64,000 nucleotides of DNA from Chloroherpetonaceae bacterium (GTDB taxonomy: Bacteria > Bacteroidota > Chlorobiia > Chlorobiales > Thermochlorobacteraceae): NCBI GenBank assembly GCA_025055975.1, contig JANWWM010000071.1, positions 1 to 64,000 of the forward strand. Direction: 5' to 3'. The notes beneath the pieces were generated by a model. It did not search any database. It had not been told where the DNA came from and saw only the letters and a list, made by a program, of their open reading frames with translations. Shown here piece by piece: positions 15,483 through 24,567 of this stretch; the stretch's first letter is position 1, and each line of letters starts with the position of its first letter. The translations under genes and the position numbers were made by a program.

Positions 15483-15625
15483 AGAGAGACGCACAGGTCA
15501 AAGTCGCTCTCGTCGGTCGGCTTCCCCCAAGCGCGAGACCCGAACAAAATGATTTGCTCTGGATCGAACTCCAAAACCAACCGACGCGCCATTTCGTCCA
15601 AAACCTCTCGGTCAAGGCTTTTCAT
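15479..15625 (-). pseudogene. Truncated MNT nucleotidyltransferase (antitoxin half of a HEPN/MNT pair)
   Basis: A 48-codon frame, MKSLDREVLDEMARRLVLEF..., with the nucleotidyltransferase motif LFGSRAWGKPTDESDFDL (GSxxxG then DxD). MNT proteins are usually 95-140 aa, and the second half carrying the third acidic residue is missing: the stop comes three residues after the DxD. MntA-type enzymes AMPylate their HEPN partner. With the HEPN gene also cut, this looks like an internal deletion across both genes. Confidence 0.6.
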
Positions 15626-15753
15626 AGCGATCGCGTTTGCGAGAAAACTTGGCTCGAACTTAACGATAAAATCGCCGCTCGGAAAAGCCTCTGAAACGGC
15701 GCGAAGTTTTATTTTTTCCAAGCGCGTCTTTTTCAATCGCAACGTTTTCGCTC

Positions 15754-16536
15754 GTGATCGAAATCACGAATCTCAAAAAACGCTTCGGGAGCAAAGAGGT
15801 TTTGCGCGGCGTAACGCTTCGCATTGACACGGGGGAGACGATGGTCATCATCGGGCGCAGCGGTTGCGGCAAGTCCGTGTTGTTGAAGCACATCGTCGGC
15901 TTGCTCAAGCCCGACGAGGGCGACGTGAAGGTCGATGGGCAAACGATCTCCAAGATGAGTCGCGCCGAGCTTTACAAGATTCGGTTGAAGTTTGGTTACC
16001 TGTTTCAAGGCGCGGCGTTGTTTGACTCTATGACGGTTGGCGAAAACGTCGGTTTGGCGCTGCGAGAAAACTTGGGTTTGAGCGAATCGGAGATTCACAA
16101 AATCGTCGCCGAAAAGCTGGCGCTCGTCGGCTTGCCCAACATCGAGACGATGAAGCCGTCGGAGCTGAGCGGCGGCATGCGCAAGCGCGTCGGATTGGCG
16201 CGCGCTCTCGCCACGAATCCCGAATACATCTTCTACGACGAGCCGACGACGGGGCTCGACCCGATTATGTCCGACGCCATCGATACGCTCATCAAAGACC
16301 TTGCGCAAAAGTTGCGCGTCACGTCCGTCGTCATCACGCACGATATGCAGAGCGTCTACAAAGTCGCCGATCGCGTGGCGATGATGCACGACGGCAAAAT
16401 CCACTTTCTCGGCACGCCAAAAGATCTTGCCGAAACGCAAGACGCAATCGTGCGAAATTTCGTCGAACGCAACTCCTTTCACGACGTCGCCATCGAGAGC
16501 GAGATGGAGCGTTTGCAGAAGAGCGCGACGCGGTAG
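15754..16536 (+). CDS. mlaF: MlaF-type ABC transporter ATPase
   Basis: A 260-aa ATPase of the Mla (phospholipid trafficking) type. It has a Walker A GRSGCGKSVLLKH, a Q-loop LFQGAALFDSMTVGENVGL, a signature LSGGMRKRVGLARAL, a Walker B YIFYDEPTTGLDP, and a switch His in VVITHDM. The FQ-GALFDS-TV-ENV segment is characteristic of MlaF. The start is a GTG at 15754. The partner permease (mlaE) and MCE protein (mlaD) are not in the window, so this gene is separated from them. No Shine-Dalgarno sequence is evident. Confidence 0.88.
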   Translation: MIEITNLKKRFGSKEVLRGVTLRIDTGETMVIIGRSGCGKSVLLKHIVGLLKPDEGDVKVDGQTISKMSRAELYKIRLKFGYLFQGAALFDSMTVGENVGLALRENLGLSESEIHKIVAEKLALVGLPNIETMKPSELSGGMRKRVGLARALATNPEYIFYDEPTTGLDPIMSDAIDTLIKDLAQKLRVTSVVITHDMQSVYKVADRVAMMHDGKIHFLGTPKDLAETQDAIVRNFVERNSFHDVAIESEMERLQKSATR

Positions 16537-16586
16537 GGGCGAACTGGCTCAAAAAATCTATATTCCAAGCCAATTGCCAACGAGCG

Positions 16587-18329
16587 ATGAACGCTTACAC
16601 GCACTACGATCTTCCCGAACCCGAAGTCGCCTTTCAAGCCTTGGGCGCGGCGAAGGGCATCGCCATTGGCAAAGCGTATTTGTTTCAGCGCGACAAACTC
16701 GTCGTCGAAGAGGGCGAACTCACCGACGCGCAAATCGAAGCCGAGCTCATTCGCCTCGAAACCGCAATCGATCGATCGGAAAAGGAACTCAACAAAATCG
16801 CCACGATAACGGAGCAGAAAGTCGGCGCCGTTTACTCGCAAATTTTCACGGCGCAAATTATGATTCTGCGCGACGACGCCTTGCTGAGCGTCGTCCGAAA
16901 GCGCATCGCGCAAGAGCGCAAGCATGCGAGCGTCGTCGTTAGCGAAGAGCTTTCGAAGCATCAACAAGCTTTGCTCGCCTCCAACGACGCCTTGTTCCGC
17001 GAGCGCGTCGACGACATTCAAGATCTCAAAGAGCGCATCATTCGCAATTTGCAGTCGGGGCAACTCGTCTCGCGCATCGCGGAAAATTCAATCGTCGTCG
17101 CTTCCATGCTCACGCCCGCCGACGTGATTTTGTTCAGCCGACAAAACATTTTGGGGTGCGCCACCGAAGGCGGCGGCTTGACCTCGCACGCCGCCTTGAT
17201 ATGTCAATCGCTCGATATTCCGATGGTCATTGGATTGCGCCAAATCACCGAGCGCGTCCAAACGGGGCAAACCCTCATCGTCGATGGCTACGCGGGGGTC
17301 GTGATTTTGAACCCAACGCCCGAAACCATTTCAACCTACGAGCGCAAGCAAAAACGCTCGACCGTTTCCGCCACGACCATCGAGAAACTCGCCACGACCG
17401 AGACCCGAACCAAGTGCGGCAAGCGCATTCACGTGCATTCCAACATCGATTTCAAAGAAGAAATCGGCGGCGTCGCCAAATACGGCTCGGAAGGCGTGGG
17501 ATTGTATCGCAGCGAGAATCTTTTTCTCGCCACGGGCAAGCAACCCTCGGAAGCCGAACAATGCGACTACTATCTTCACCTCGCGGAAGCCATCGCGCCA
17601 AAGCCTCTCGTCATTCGCCTCTTCGACATCGGCGGCGACAAGCTCTTGCTCTCTTCTTACAAAGAAGCCAATCCGAATCTCGGCTGGCGCGGCGCGAGAA
17701 TCTTGATCGACGTGCCCGAAATTTTGGAAACCCAAGTCAGAGCGATTCTGCGCGCCAACGTTCACGGCAACGTCAAAATGATGATTCCGATGATCGCTTC
17801 CGTCGAGGAAGTTCAAGCCATTCAGAAAAGCGTCGCCAAAGTCAAAGCGGAGCTTAAAAAGCAAAAGGCGATTCAAAACGACGAGATTGAAATCGGCGCG
17901 ATGATTGAAGTGCCTTCCGCCGTCGTGATGGCGGAGGAAATCGCTCGAATCGTCGACTTCGTCAGCATCGGCACCAACGATCTCATTCAATACGCGCTCG
18001 CCGTCGATCGCAACAACGACATCGTTCAAAATCTTTACAACAAGTTTCACCCCGCCATCGTGCGCATGGTGGCGAGCGTGATTCGAGCGGCGAAAAAACA
18101 CAAGCGCGACGTTTCAATGTGCGGCGAAATGGCTTCCGACAAGTTGGCGATTCCGTTGCTGTTGGGCTTGGGGCTTGAATCGTTCAGCGTCGTGAGCGCG
18201 AGCGTGCCGACCTTCAAAAAAATCGTCGGTTGCGTCTCGCTCGACGACGCCAGAGAACTCGCCAAAGTTTGCCTCTCGCTCTCGACCGCCGCCGAAATCG
18301 AGCAAGAACTCCGACGCTTCAAATGCTGA
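16587..18329 (+). CDS. ptsI: Phosphoenolpyruvate-protein phosphotransferase (enzyme I)
   Basis: Enzyme I takes phosphate from PEP and passes it to HPr, starting the PTS chain. The 580-aa protein has the normal length. The phospho-His201 lies in GGGLTSHAALICQSLDIPMV. The PEP-binding barrel follows with GVGLYRSENLFL, IRLFDIGGDK and LGWRGARI, and Cys512 sits in VSMCGEMASD, the catalytic cysteine. No HPr (ptsH) or sugar permease is nearby, so in this organism it may serve a regulatory rather than a sugar-uptake PTS; that is inference. Confidence 0.94.
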   Translation: MNAYTHYDLPEPEVAFQALGAAKGIAIGKAYLFQRDKLVVEEGELTDAQIEAELIRLETAIDRSEKELNKIATITEQKVGAVYSQIFTAQIMILRDDALLSVVRKRIAQERKHASVVVSEELSKHQQALLASNDALFRERVDDIQDLKERIIRNLQSGQLVSRIAENSIVVASMLTPADVILFSRQNILGCATEGGGLTSHAALICQSLDIPMVIGLRQITERVQTGQTLIVDGYAGVVILNPTPETISTYERKQKRSTVSATTIEKLATTETRTKCGKRIHVHSNIDFKEEIGGVAKYGSEGVGLYRSENLFLATGKQPSEAEQCDYYLHLAEAIAPKPLVIRLFDIGGDKLLLSSYKEANPNLGWRGARILIDVPEILETQVRAILRANVHGNVKMMIPMIASVEEVQAIQKSVAKVKAELKKQKAIQNDEIEIGAMIEVPSAVVMAEEIARIVDFVSIGTNDLIQYALAVDRNNDIVQNLYNKFHPAIVRMVASVIRAAKKHKRDVSMCGEMASDKLAIPLLLGLGLESFSVVSASVPTFKKIVGCVSLDDARELAKVCLSLSTAAEIEQELRRFKC

Positions 18330-18406
18330 ACGCGACGGGCGAAAGTTCGCGCAAAAGCGTTAATTTTGCCGCCTCAAATCAAAACCGTTGAACATCAAGC
18401 TCGGAC

Positions 18407-20977
18407 GTGAAAAAAGCCGACTACGTTTTTCTGCTTCTCATTTTCTTTCCCGCTTCGCTTCTCGCTCAACCGACTTTCTACGAAAACCTCTCCATCAACG
18501 TCAACGACGCTTTGAATCTCGCCTCGTCGCAAACGCGCCACGTTCGCTCGCTGGCGGGCGCGTGGACGGCGATTTTTCCCGACGGACAAACGATGACCAT
18601 TCACGCGCCCTCGGCAACCACGTTTCAAGGCGCGATGCGATTCGAAAAGACGATTTTTATCGAAGAGAGCGAAGAAGCCAACGTGTTCGCGCTCGAAAGC
18701 GAGGGGATTGGCGGCGCATGCAACGTGCTCATAAACGATCAGTTCGTCGCGCTTCATCTCGGAAACTTCGCGCCGTTTAGCGTTGAAATTCCCTCGGAGC
18801 ATTTGCGCTTTGGCGCGAAAAACAAAATCACCATCGAAGTCGACAGCCGCTTGGACTTCAAAAACACCATTCCTCCGAAAGCCCAAGCCTTCGAGGCGCA
18901 ATTTTTTGGAGGTTTGGTTCGAAATCTCGCGCTCGTCTCGAGAGCGCCGATTCGCATCGACAACGCGGACGTCAAATATCGCTTCTTGACCAACGACTCG
19001 GTCGAAATCAACGTGCAGGCGCGATGCAAAACGTCGAACCTGATCGGCTACCCGATTCCATCGGATTCCGCGGGCAATCGTTGGGTTTCGCTCACGTTCA
19101 GCGTCATGAAAGATTCCGTCGCGATCGCGTCGGGAATCCTTCATCAATTTTTGCCCGAAAGCGACAGGTTCATTGCGGCGGAAAAATCCATAACGCTTCC
19201 CGCCGTTCAGCGTTGGTCGCCGACGTCGCCCGCGCGGTATTGGATTTCTTTCGCGCTCCGCGCCGCGAATGGTCAAGTTTTGGACGACCTTTCGTTTCAG
19301 ACGGGATTCAGAACCGTTGAGGCGAAGGAAGGCGGAATTTTCTTGAACGGCGAAGTCATGGCGCTCAAAGGCGTTCGCATCGTCGAGGACAATCCCGAAA
19401 CGGCTTGCGCGCTTTCCAAAGCCGACGTGGAGCGCGACCTTGCGCTGGTTCGCAGTTTGGGCGCAAACGCGCTCTACTTCGACCAAATTCCGCATCCGCT
19501 CTGGCAACGCTACGCCGACAGTTTGGGGTTCTTGGTTTTCATCAATCTTCCGTTTCGCTATGCGCCCTCGTCGCTTTTGCTCAAACCGAAAATTTTGGAC
19601 AACGCCGAGTCGCTGTTGCGCGCTCTCATTGAGGCGACGAAGTTTTCGCCAAGCGTCGTCGGCTACGGATTTGGCGGCGGATTGGACGTCGCCGACGCGA
19701 GCGTTGGCGCGTATTTGGAGCGGTTGCATGCGCTCGTCAAAGGTCGTTCTCAAAATCTCGCCTTTTTCGCGCCGAAAGACCTTGCGCCAAGCGACCTTTA
19801 TCGCTACGCGGATTTCTTGGGCGCAAGCGCGCTGAATCTCCCCGTTTTGGAACTCGAAGCGCGTCTGAAAAACGCGCGCGCGCTTCAAAAGCCCGTCGTG
19901 GTAACGGGCTACGGCGTTTATGCCGAGCCGAACAATCACAACGGTTATGGCGACCCGCATTCGCTCGAACACCAAGCGAAGTTTTTGATGGATGCGTTCA
20001 AGATGTTCGAGCGCTTGAACGAATCGGGTCGATTCATCGCAGGCTCTTTCGTCGAGTCGCTTTCGGATTATCGCTTGCGCTTCGCGCCGATTTTGAACGC
20101 CCACAACCCCGACCCCTATCTTGCGACGACGGGCTTGACGACTTTCGGACGCGAAAAAAAACTTGCGTTTGAAATGGTGAAAGCTCTCTACGCGGGCGAG
20201 CGCGTCTACAATCCCCCGATTGGCAAGGCGGAAGCGGAGTTTTCGCCGCTTTTGATTTTGACGAGCGTTTTGCTGGTCGTGGGATTCGTCTATATGCTCA
20301 ACGGCAACAAGCGGTTGCGCGAGAATTTTCCGAGAGCGCTGTCTCGCCCGTTCAATCTTTTCGTCGACATTCGGGATTCGCGCATCTACGTTCCGTCGGA
20401 CACGATCGCGCTTTTGCTGTTTTGGTCGTTGGGGTGGGCGGCGACGCTTTCGGCGATTCTCTACGCGGGGCGCGAAAGTTTCCTCGTGGATTTTTGGCTC
20501 ACGCACTTTCTTCCGACGCAAGATCTCAAACAGCGCGTCAATGTTCTCGTTTTGAATCCTTCGCTCGCCGTTCCGACGTTTGCCGCCTCGTTTCTGGCGT
20601 TGTCGTCGCTCGTGGCGGCGTTTGCGCGTTTGTGGCTTTTCTTGATTCGCAACGATCGGGCGCGCTACTCGCAACTATTGAGCGTTTGGGCGTGGTCGTG
20701 CGCGCATTGGGTTCTCGCGCTTCCGCTCGCGGCGTTCATCGAGCGGCTCGAAAGCGAGTCGTTCATTTGCGCCGTCATCGTTGGCTCCGTCTCGCTTCTC
20801 GTTTTGACGCTGGGGCGATTTTTGATGGGCGTTGCGACCGTCGCCGAACTCAATCGCTCCGCGACATACCTCTACGGCTTCTTGTTCGTGGCGGCGACGC
20901 TTGGCGGATTTTTGGCGATATACGATCGCGCGAATCAAACTTTCGCCTATTTCCAATACTGGCACGTTTCAAAGTAA
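18407..20977 (+). CDS. GH2-like protein without catalytic glutamates, fused to a membrane domain
   Basis: An 856-aa protein. Residues 1-21 are a signal peptide (cleavage after LLAQ). Residues 45-180 resemble the GH2 jelly-roll (FGGLVRNLALVSRAPI), residues 190-305 an Ig-like domain, and residues 305-600 the TIM barrel (FLNGEVMALKGVRIVEDNP). In active GH2 enzymes the acid/base is in 'GNE' and the nucleophile in 'TEYG'. Here these read GYGFGGGLDV (419-428) and VVTGYGVYAE (498-507), with glycine in place of both glutamates. From about residue 612 there are several membrane helices resembling a Yip1-type bundle. It is probably a periplasmic binding or scaffold protein. TAATTTTG at 18361-18368 could be its promoter's -7 box. 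It ends 21 bases before smc. Confidence 0.75.
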   Translation: MKKADYVFLLLIFFPASLLAQPTFYENLSINVNDALNLASSQTRHVRSLAGAWTAIFPDGQTMTIHAPSATTFQGAMRFEKTIFIEESEEANVFALESEGIGGACNVLINDQFVALHLGNFAPFSVEIPSEHLRFGAKNKITIEVDSRLDFKNTIPPKAQAFEAQFFGGLVRNLALVSRAPIRIDNADVKYRFLTNDSVEINVQARCKTSNLIGYPIPSDSAGNRWVSLTFSVMKDSVAIASGILHQFLPESDRFIAAEKSITLPAVQRWSPTSPARYWISFALRAANGQVLDDLSFQTGFRTVEAKEGGIFLNGEVMALKGVRIVEDNPETACALSKADVERDLALVRSLGANALYFDQIPHPLWQRYADSLGFLVFINLPFRYAPSSLLLKPKILDNAESLLRALIEATKFSPSVVGYGFGGGLDVADASVGAYLERLHALVKGRSQNLAFFAPKDLAPSDLYRYADFLGASALNLPVLELEARLKNARALQKPVVVTGYGVYAEPNNHNGYGDPHSLEHQAKFLMDAFKMFERLNESGRFIAGSFVESLSDYRLRFAPILNAHNPDPYLATTGLTTFGREKKLAFEMVKALYAGERVYNPPIGKAEAEFSPLLILTSVLLVVGFVYMLNGNKRLRENFPRALSRPFNLFVDIRDSRIYVPSDTIALLLFWSLGWAATLSAILYAGRESFLVDFWLTHFLPTQDLKQRVNVLVLNPSLAVPTFAASFLALSSLVAAFARLWLFLIRNDRARYSQLLSVWAWSCAHWVLALPLAAFIERLESESFICAVIVGSVSLLVLTLGRFLMGVATVAELNRSATYLYGFLFVAATLGGFLAIYDRANQTFAYFQYWHVSK

Positions 20978-20998
20978 CGCAAACCCTAATTCTCGCAA

Positions 20999-23900
20999 AT
21001 GTATCTGTCCAAACTCGAACTCTTTGGCTTCAAAAGTTTCGCGCAGCGCGTCAATCTCAAGTTCGATAGCGGTCTGACCGCCATCGTCGGACCAAACGGG
21101 TGCGGCAAAACGAACATCGTCGACGCGATTCGATGGGTTTTGGGCGAGCAAAAAACGAGCGTTCTGCGCTCCGACAAGATGGAAAACGTCATCTTCAACG
21201 GCACGCGCACGCGCAAGCCGCTGGGAATGAGCGAGGTGAGCATCACCATCGAGAACACCAAAAACATTCTGCCGACCGAATACGCCGAAGTAACCCTCAC
21301 GCGCCGACTTTATCGCAACGGCGACAGCGAATACTTGCTCAACAAAGTGCCTTGTCGCCTCAAAGACATCACCGACCTCTTCGCCGACACGGGAATGGGA
21401 AGCGACGCTTATTCGGTCATTGAGCTTAAAATGATCGAGCAAATTCTTTCCGACAACGCCGAAGAGCGTCGCAGGCTTTTCGAAGAAGCGGCGGGCGTTA
21501 CCAAATACAAACAGCGTCGCAAGCAAACCTTCAAGAAGCTCGAAACGACGGCGCAAGACCTCTCGCGCGTCAACGACATCGTGCTCGAAGTCGAAAAGAA
21601 AGTCGCCTCGCTTGAACGTCAAGCCAAGAAAGCCGAACAAGCCAAGCAGTTGCGCCAAGAGCTGAAAACCCTCGAAATCGAGCTTGCCGAGCGCGACATC
21701 GCCGAGCTTAAAAAGCAAATCGCGCCGATTCAAGAACGATTGATTCAGAGCGAAAACGAAAAAACGGAACTGACGGCGAAAATCGACGCGCTCGATGCCG
21801 AGTTGGAAAAGAAACGCCTTGAAATCGTCGAGATCGAAAAGCGCCTTGCGCAATCGCAACGCCAACTGAACGAGAAGTTGGAACTCATCACGGCGACCGA
21901 GAAGCAAATTCTCGCCAACGAAGAGCGACGCAAATCGCTCGCCGAAAGCATCGAGCGCGCCAAAGCCGAATCGCAACGTCTCGAGCAACGTCAGGTCGAA
22001 CTCGCCGCGCTCCGTCAATCGCTCGCCGAAGAGCGCGCCAAAGCCGACGCGACGCTTCGCGCTCGCCGAGAAACCCTCGCCGCCGAATCCGCCCAGCTCA
22101 GAGAACGCGAAGCGTCCTTGAAACGAGAGCGCGAATCGCTCGAAGCCAAGCGACGCGACAGCGCAAAACTCGCCAACGAACTTTCCGCGCTCCGTCTGCA
22201 AACCGAATCGCTCAAAGCGCGCCTCGAAAACTTTGCGACGCAAATCGCCCGAAGCCAAGAGCGCAAAGCCATTTTGGCGCGTCAAATCGCCGAGCGCGAG
22301 CAAGCCGTCGAGCAAGGCGAAGCCGAACTCCGCGAGTTGCAAGGCGCGCTCGAATCGGCGCAATCCGAACTCGCCAACGCCAAAGCCGAGCGCGCCGCGC
22401 TTTCGGAACGTCTCGCCAAAGCCAAAGAATCGTTGCTCCATCTTCGCGCCGAAGAACGCTCGAAGCAAAATCGCATCGAGTTTCTCAAAGCCTTGCTCGA
22501 TCGCTACGAAGGCTTGCCCGAAGGGGCGAAATTTCTGGACTCCGAGAAAGGCAAACGCTTCGGCTTGGGCGTGCTCTCCGACCTCATCGCCACCGACGAG
22601 CAATACAAGCTCGCCATCGATGCGGCGCTCGGCGACGCGCTCGCTTACTACCTTTCGCGCACCGAAGCCGAGGCGCGAGAAGCCATCGCCGAACTCAAAG
22701 CCGCCGACAAAGGCAAGCTCACCTTCGTCGTGATGGAAAAACTTTCGGCGACGACGACGTCCGAAACGCCCAACGTCGATGGGCTTTTGCGGGCGACGTC
22801 CGTCGTCAGATGCCCCGACGAAGCGCGCCCCGTCGTCGCGCGATTGCTCGCCAACGTGTTCCTCGTCGAATCTCTCGAAGAAGCCCAATCGCTTTCGGCT
22901 CGTTATCCGACGTTCACCTTTGCGACGCTTTCGGGCGAGTTGCAATCCCAAGAAAAACTGCGCGGCGGCTCGAACAAAGGCGCCGAAAGCCTGCGCATCG
23001 GCAAACGCGAGGAATTGGAACGGCTCGAAGCGGAACGCGCCGCTCTCGCCTCGCAAATTCAAGCGTTGGAGCGCGACATTTCGATCGCGACCGAATCGCT
23101 CAATCAAATCGCTCTCCAAAAGTTCGAGCAACATTTGCGCGACATTGAACGACGCATCGCCGCGACGGAACGACGTCTCGCGCAACAAACCTTCGAGCGC
23201 TCGTCGTTTGAAACGGAATCCCTCTCGCTCGATGAGCGCATCGCCTTCGACCAAGCCGAGTCGCAAAAAATTCAACGCGATCTTTCCGTCCTCGCGCCGC
23301 GCCTCGCCGAGATAGACGGCGCGCTCGCCGAGTTGAATCGCCAAATCGAGAGCGAGCGCGAAACGGTCGCCGCGTCCGAAAGCGCCTTGCAAAGCGTGGC
23401 GGCAAAGGTTCGTCAAGCGGAATTGGAGACCAAGGCGGCGGAGTTCGAGGTCGAAAAAATCGAAGCGCGCTCGCAAACGCTCGAAATCGACTCGCGCAAC
23501 GCGGCGCGTCAATTGGAGCGCCTGAAAGACGACATCGAGCGCGCCCAAGAGGAGAGTTTTCGTCTCGCTTCGGAATCGGAAACGATGAACGCCAACTTGC
23601 GTCGTCTCTACGCCGAAAAGTCCGAATCGCAAGCCGCCCTTTCCAACATTGAGGGCGACTACTCGATTTTGAAAAGCGACGTCGCGCAAAGCGAGCATCG
23701 GTTGCGCGACCTTTCGCGCCAACGCGAAGTCGCCTCGCAGATGATTTTGGAATTTCAACGCGCCATCTCGCAAGCGCGGCTCAAAGAAGAGCATCTGCGC
23801 GCCGTCATTCAAACCGAATACGGCGCAACGCTCGAAGCGAAGGAATTTGACGAGAGCGCTCCGTTCAACCGCCAAGAAGCCGAAGAAAAAATCGCCTCGC

Positions 23901-24532
23901 TCAAAGCCAAGTTGCGCGGTCTCGGCGCGGTCAACGAACTGGCGCTCGAAGAGTTCGAGGAGGAAAAAAAGCGCTTGGAGTTCCTCACGTCCCAACGGCA
24001 AGACTTGCTCGACGCGGAAAAACAACTGCGCGACACCATCGACGAAATCAACGAAACCGCGCAAGCGCAATTCCAAAAAACCTTCGAGCAGATTCGTCAG
24101 AACTTCATCAACATTTTCCGCGAACTCTTCAACGAGGGCGACGAAGCCGACCTGATTCTGCAAGACGCGGACGACAAGCTCGAAGCCAACATCGACATCA
24201 TCGCCAAACCGAAAGGCAAGCGACCGCAATCGATTTCGCTTCTTTCGGGCGGCGAGAAAACGCTCACGGCGACGGCGCTCCTGTTTGCCATTTACCTCGT
24301 CAAGCCCAGTCCGTTCTGCATCTTGGACGAGGTTGACGCGCCGCTCGACGACGCCAACATCGACCGATTCATCAGGCTCATCAAGAAATTTTCCGACGAG
24401 ACGCAGTTCATCATCGTTACGCACAACAAGCGCACGATGGAAGCCTGCAAAACGCTCTACGGCGTTACGATGGAAGAGGAGGGCGTTTCAAAGCTCGTCG
24501 CCGTCAGGTTCGCCGACATTGAGAAGACTTGA
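20999..24532 (+). CDS. smc: Chromosome segregation protein SMC
   Basis: A full-length 1177-aa SMC ATPase, the core of the bacterial condensin that loops and resolves chromosomes. Walker A GPNGCGKTNIVDAIRW is at residues 32-47. Two long coiled coils flank a hinge at about residues 505-665 (LPEGAKFLDSEKGKRFGLGVLSDLI...). The C-terminal head has the signature LLSGGEKTLTATALLFA and Walker B FCILDEVDAPLDDAN, then FIIVTHNKRTME. The kleisin partners scpA and scpB are not in the window. Confidence 0.98.
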   Translation: MYLSKLELFGFKSFAQRVNLKFDSGLTAIVGPNGCGKTNIVDAIRWVLGEQKTSVLRSDKMENVIFNGTRTRKPLGMSEVSITIENTKNILPTEYAEVTLTRRLYRNGDSEYLLNKVPCRLKDITDLFADTGMGSDAYSVIELKMIEQILSDNAEERRRLFEEAAGVTKYKQRRKQTFKKLETTAQDLSRVNDIVLEVEKKVASLERQAKKAEQAKQLRQELKTLEIELAERDIAELKKQIAPIQERLIQSENEKTELTAKIDALDAELEKKRLEIVEIEKRLAQSQRQLNEKLELITATEKQILANEERRKSLAESIERAKAESQRLEQRQVELAALRQSLAEERAKADATLRARRETLAAESAQLREREASLKRERESLEAKRRDSAKLANELSALRLQTESLKARLENFATQIARSQERKAILARQIAEREQAVEQGEAELRELQGALESAQSELANAKAERAALSERLAKAKESLLHLRAEERSKQNRIEFLKALLDRYEGLPEGAKFLDSEKGKRFGLGVLSDLIATDEQYKLAIDAALGDALAYYLSRTEAEAREAIAELKAADKGKLTFVVMEKLSATTTSETPNVDGLLRATSVVRCPDEARPVVARLLANVFLVESLEEAQSLSARYPTFTFATLSGELQSQEKLRGGSNKGAESLRIGKREELERLEAERAALASQIQALERDISIATESLNQIALQKFEQHLRDIERRIAATERRLAQQTFERSSFETESLSLDERIAFDQAESQKIQRDLSVLAPRLAEIDGALAELNRQIESERETVAASESALQSVAAKVRQAELETKAAEFEVEKIEARSQTLEIDSRNAARQLERLKDDIERAQEESFRLASESETMNANLRRLYAEKSESQAALSNIEGDYSILKSDVAQSEHRLRDLSRQREVASQMILEFQRAISQARLKEEHLRAVIQTEYGATLEAKEFDESAPFNRQEAEEKIASLKAKLRGLGAVNELALEEFEEEKKRLEFLTSQRQDLLDAEKQLRDTIDEINETAQAQFQKTFEQIRQNFINIFRELFNEGDEADLILQDADDKLEANIDIIAKPKGKRPQSISLLSGGEKTLTATALLFAIYLVKPSPFCILDEVDAPLDDANIDRFIRLIKKFSDETQFIIVTHNKRTMEACKTLYGVTMEEEGVSKLVAVRFADIEKT

Positions 24533-24538
24533 TCGCGA

Positions 24539-24561
24539 AGGGCGAGCCTCACGCTCGCCCT
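24539..24561. terminator. Hairpin terminator between smc and the quinone oxidoreductase gene
   Basis: AGGGCGAGC at 24539-24547 pairs perfectly with GCTCGCCCT at 24553-24561 around a 5-base loop. The 9-bp GC-rich stem fills most of the 35-bp gap between two converging genes, so it probably serves both. There is no long T-run on either side. Confidence 0.6.
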
Positions 24562-24567
24562 CGTTAG

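Noticed and set aside
18395-20674. A 759-codon frame on the minus strand opposite the GH2-like gene.
   Set aside because: The frame is Arg-rich with no domain. The plus-strand gene has a signal peptide and recognisable fold.
20969-24424. An 1151-codon open frame on the minus strand opposite smc.
   Set aside because: It mirrors the smc coding sequence and has the monotonous Phe/Arg/Leu composition that the complement of a Glu/Ala/Arg-rich coiled coil gives. It has no known domain, and smc itself is certain.
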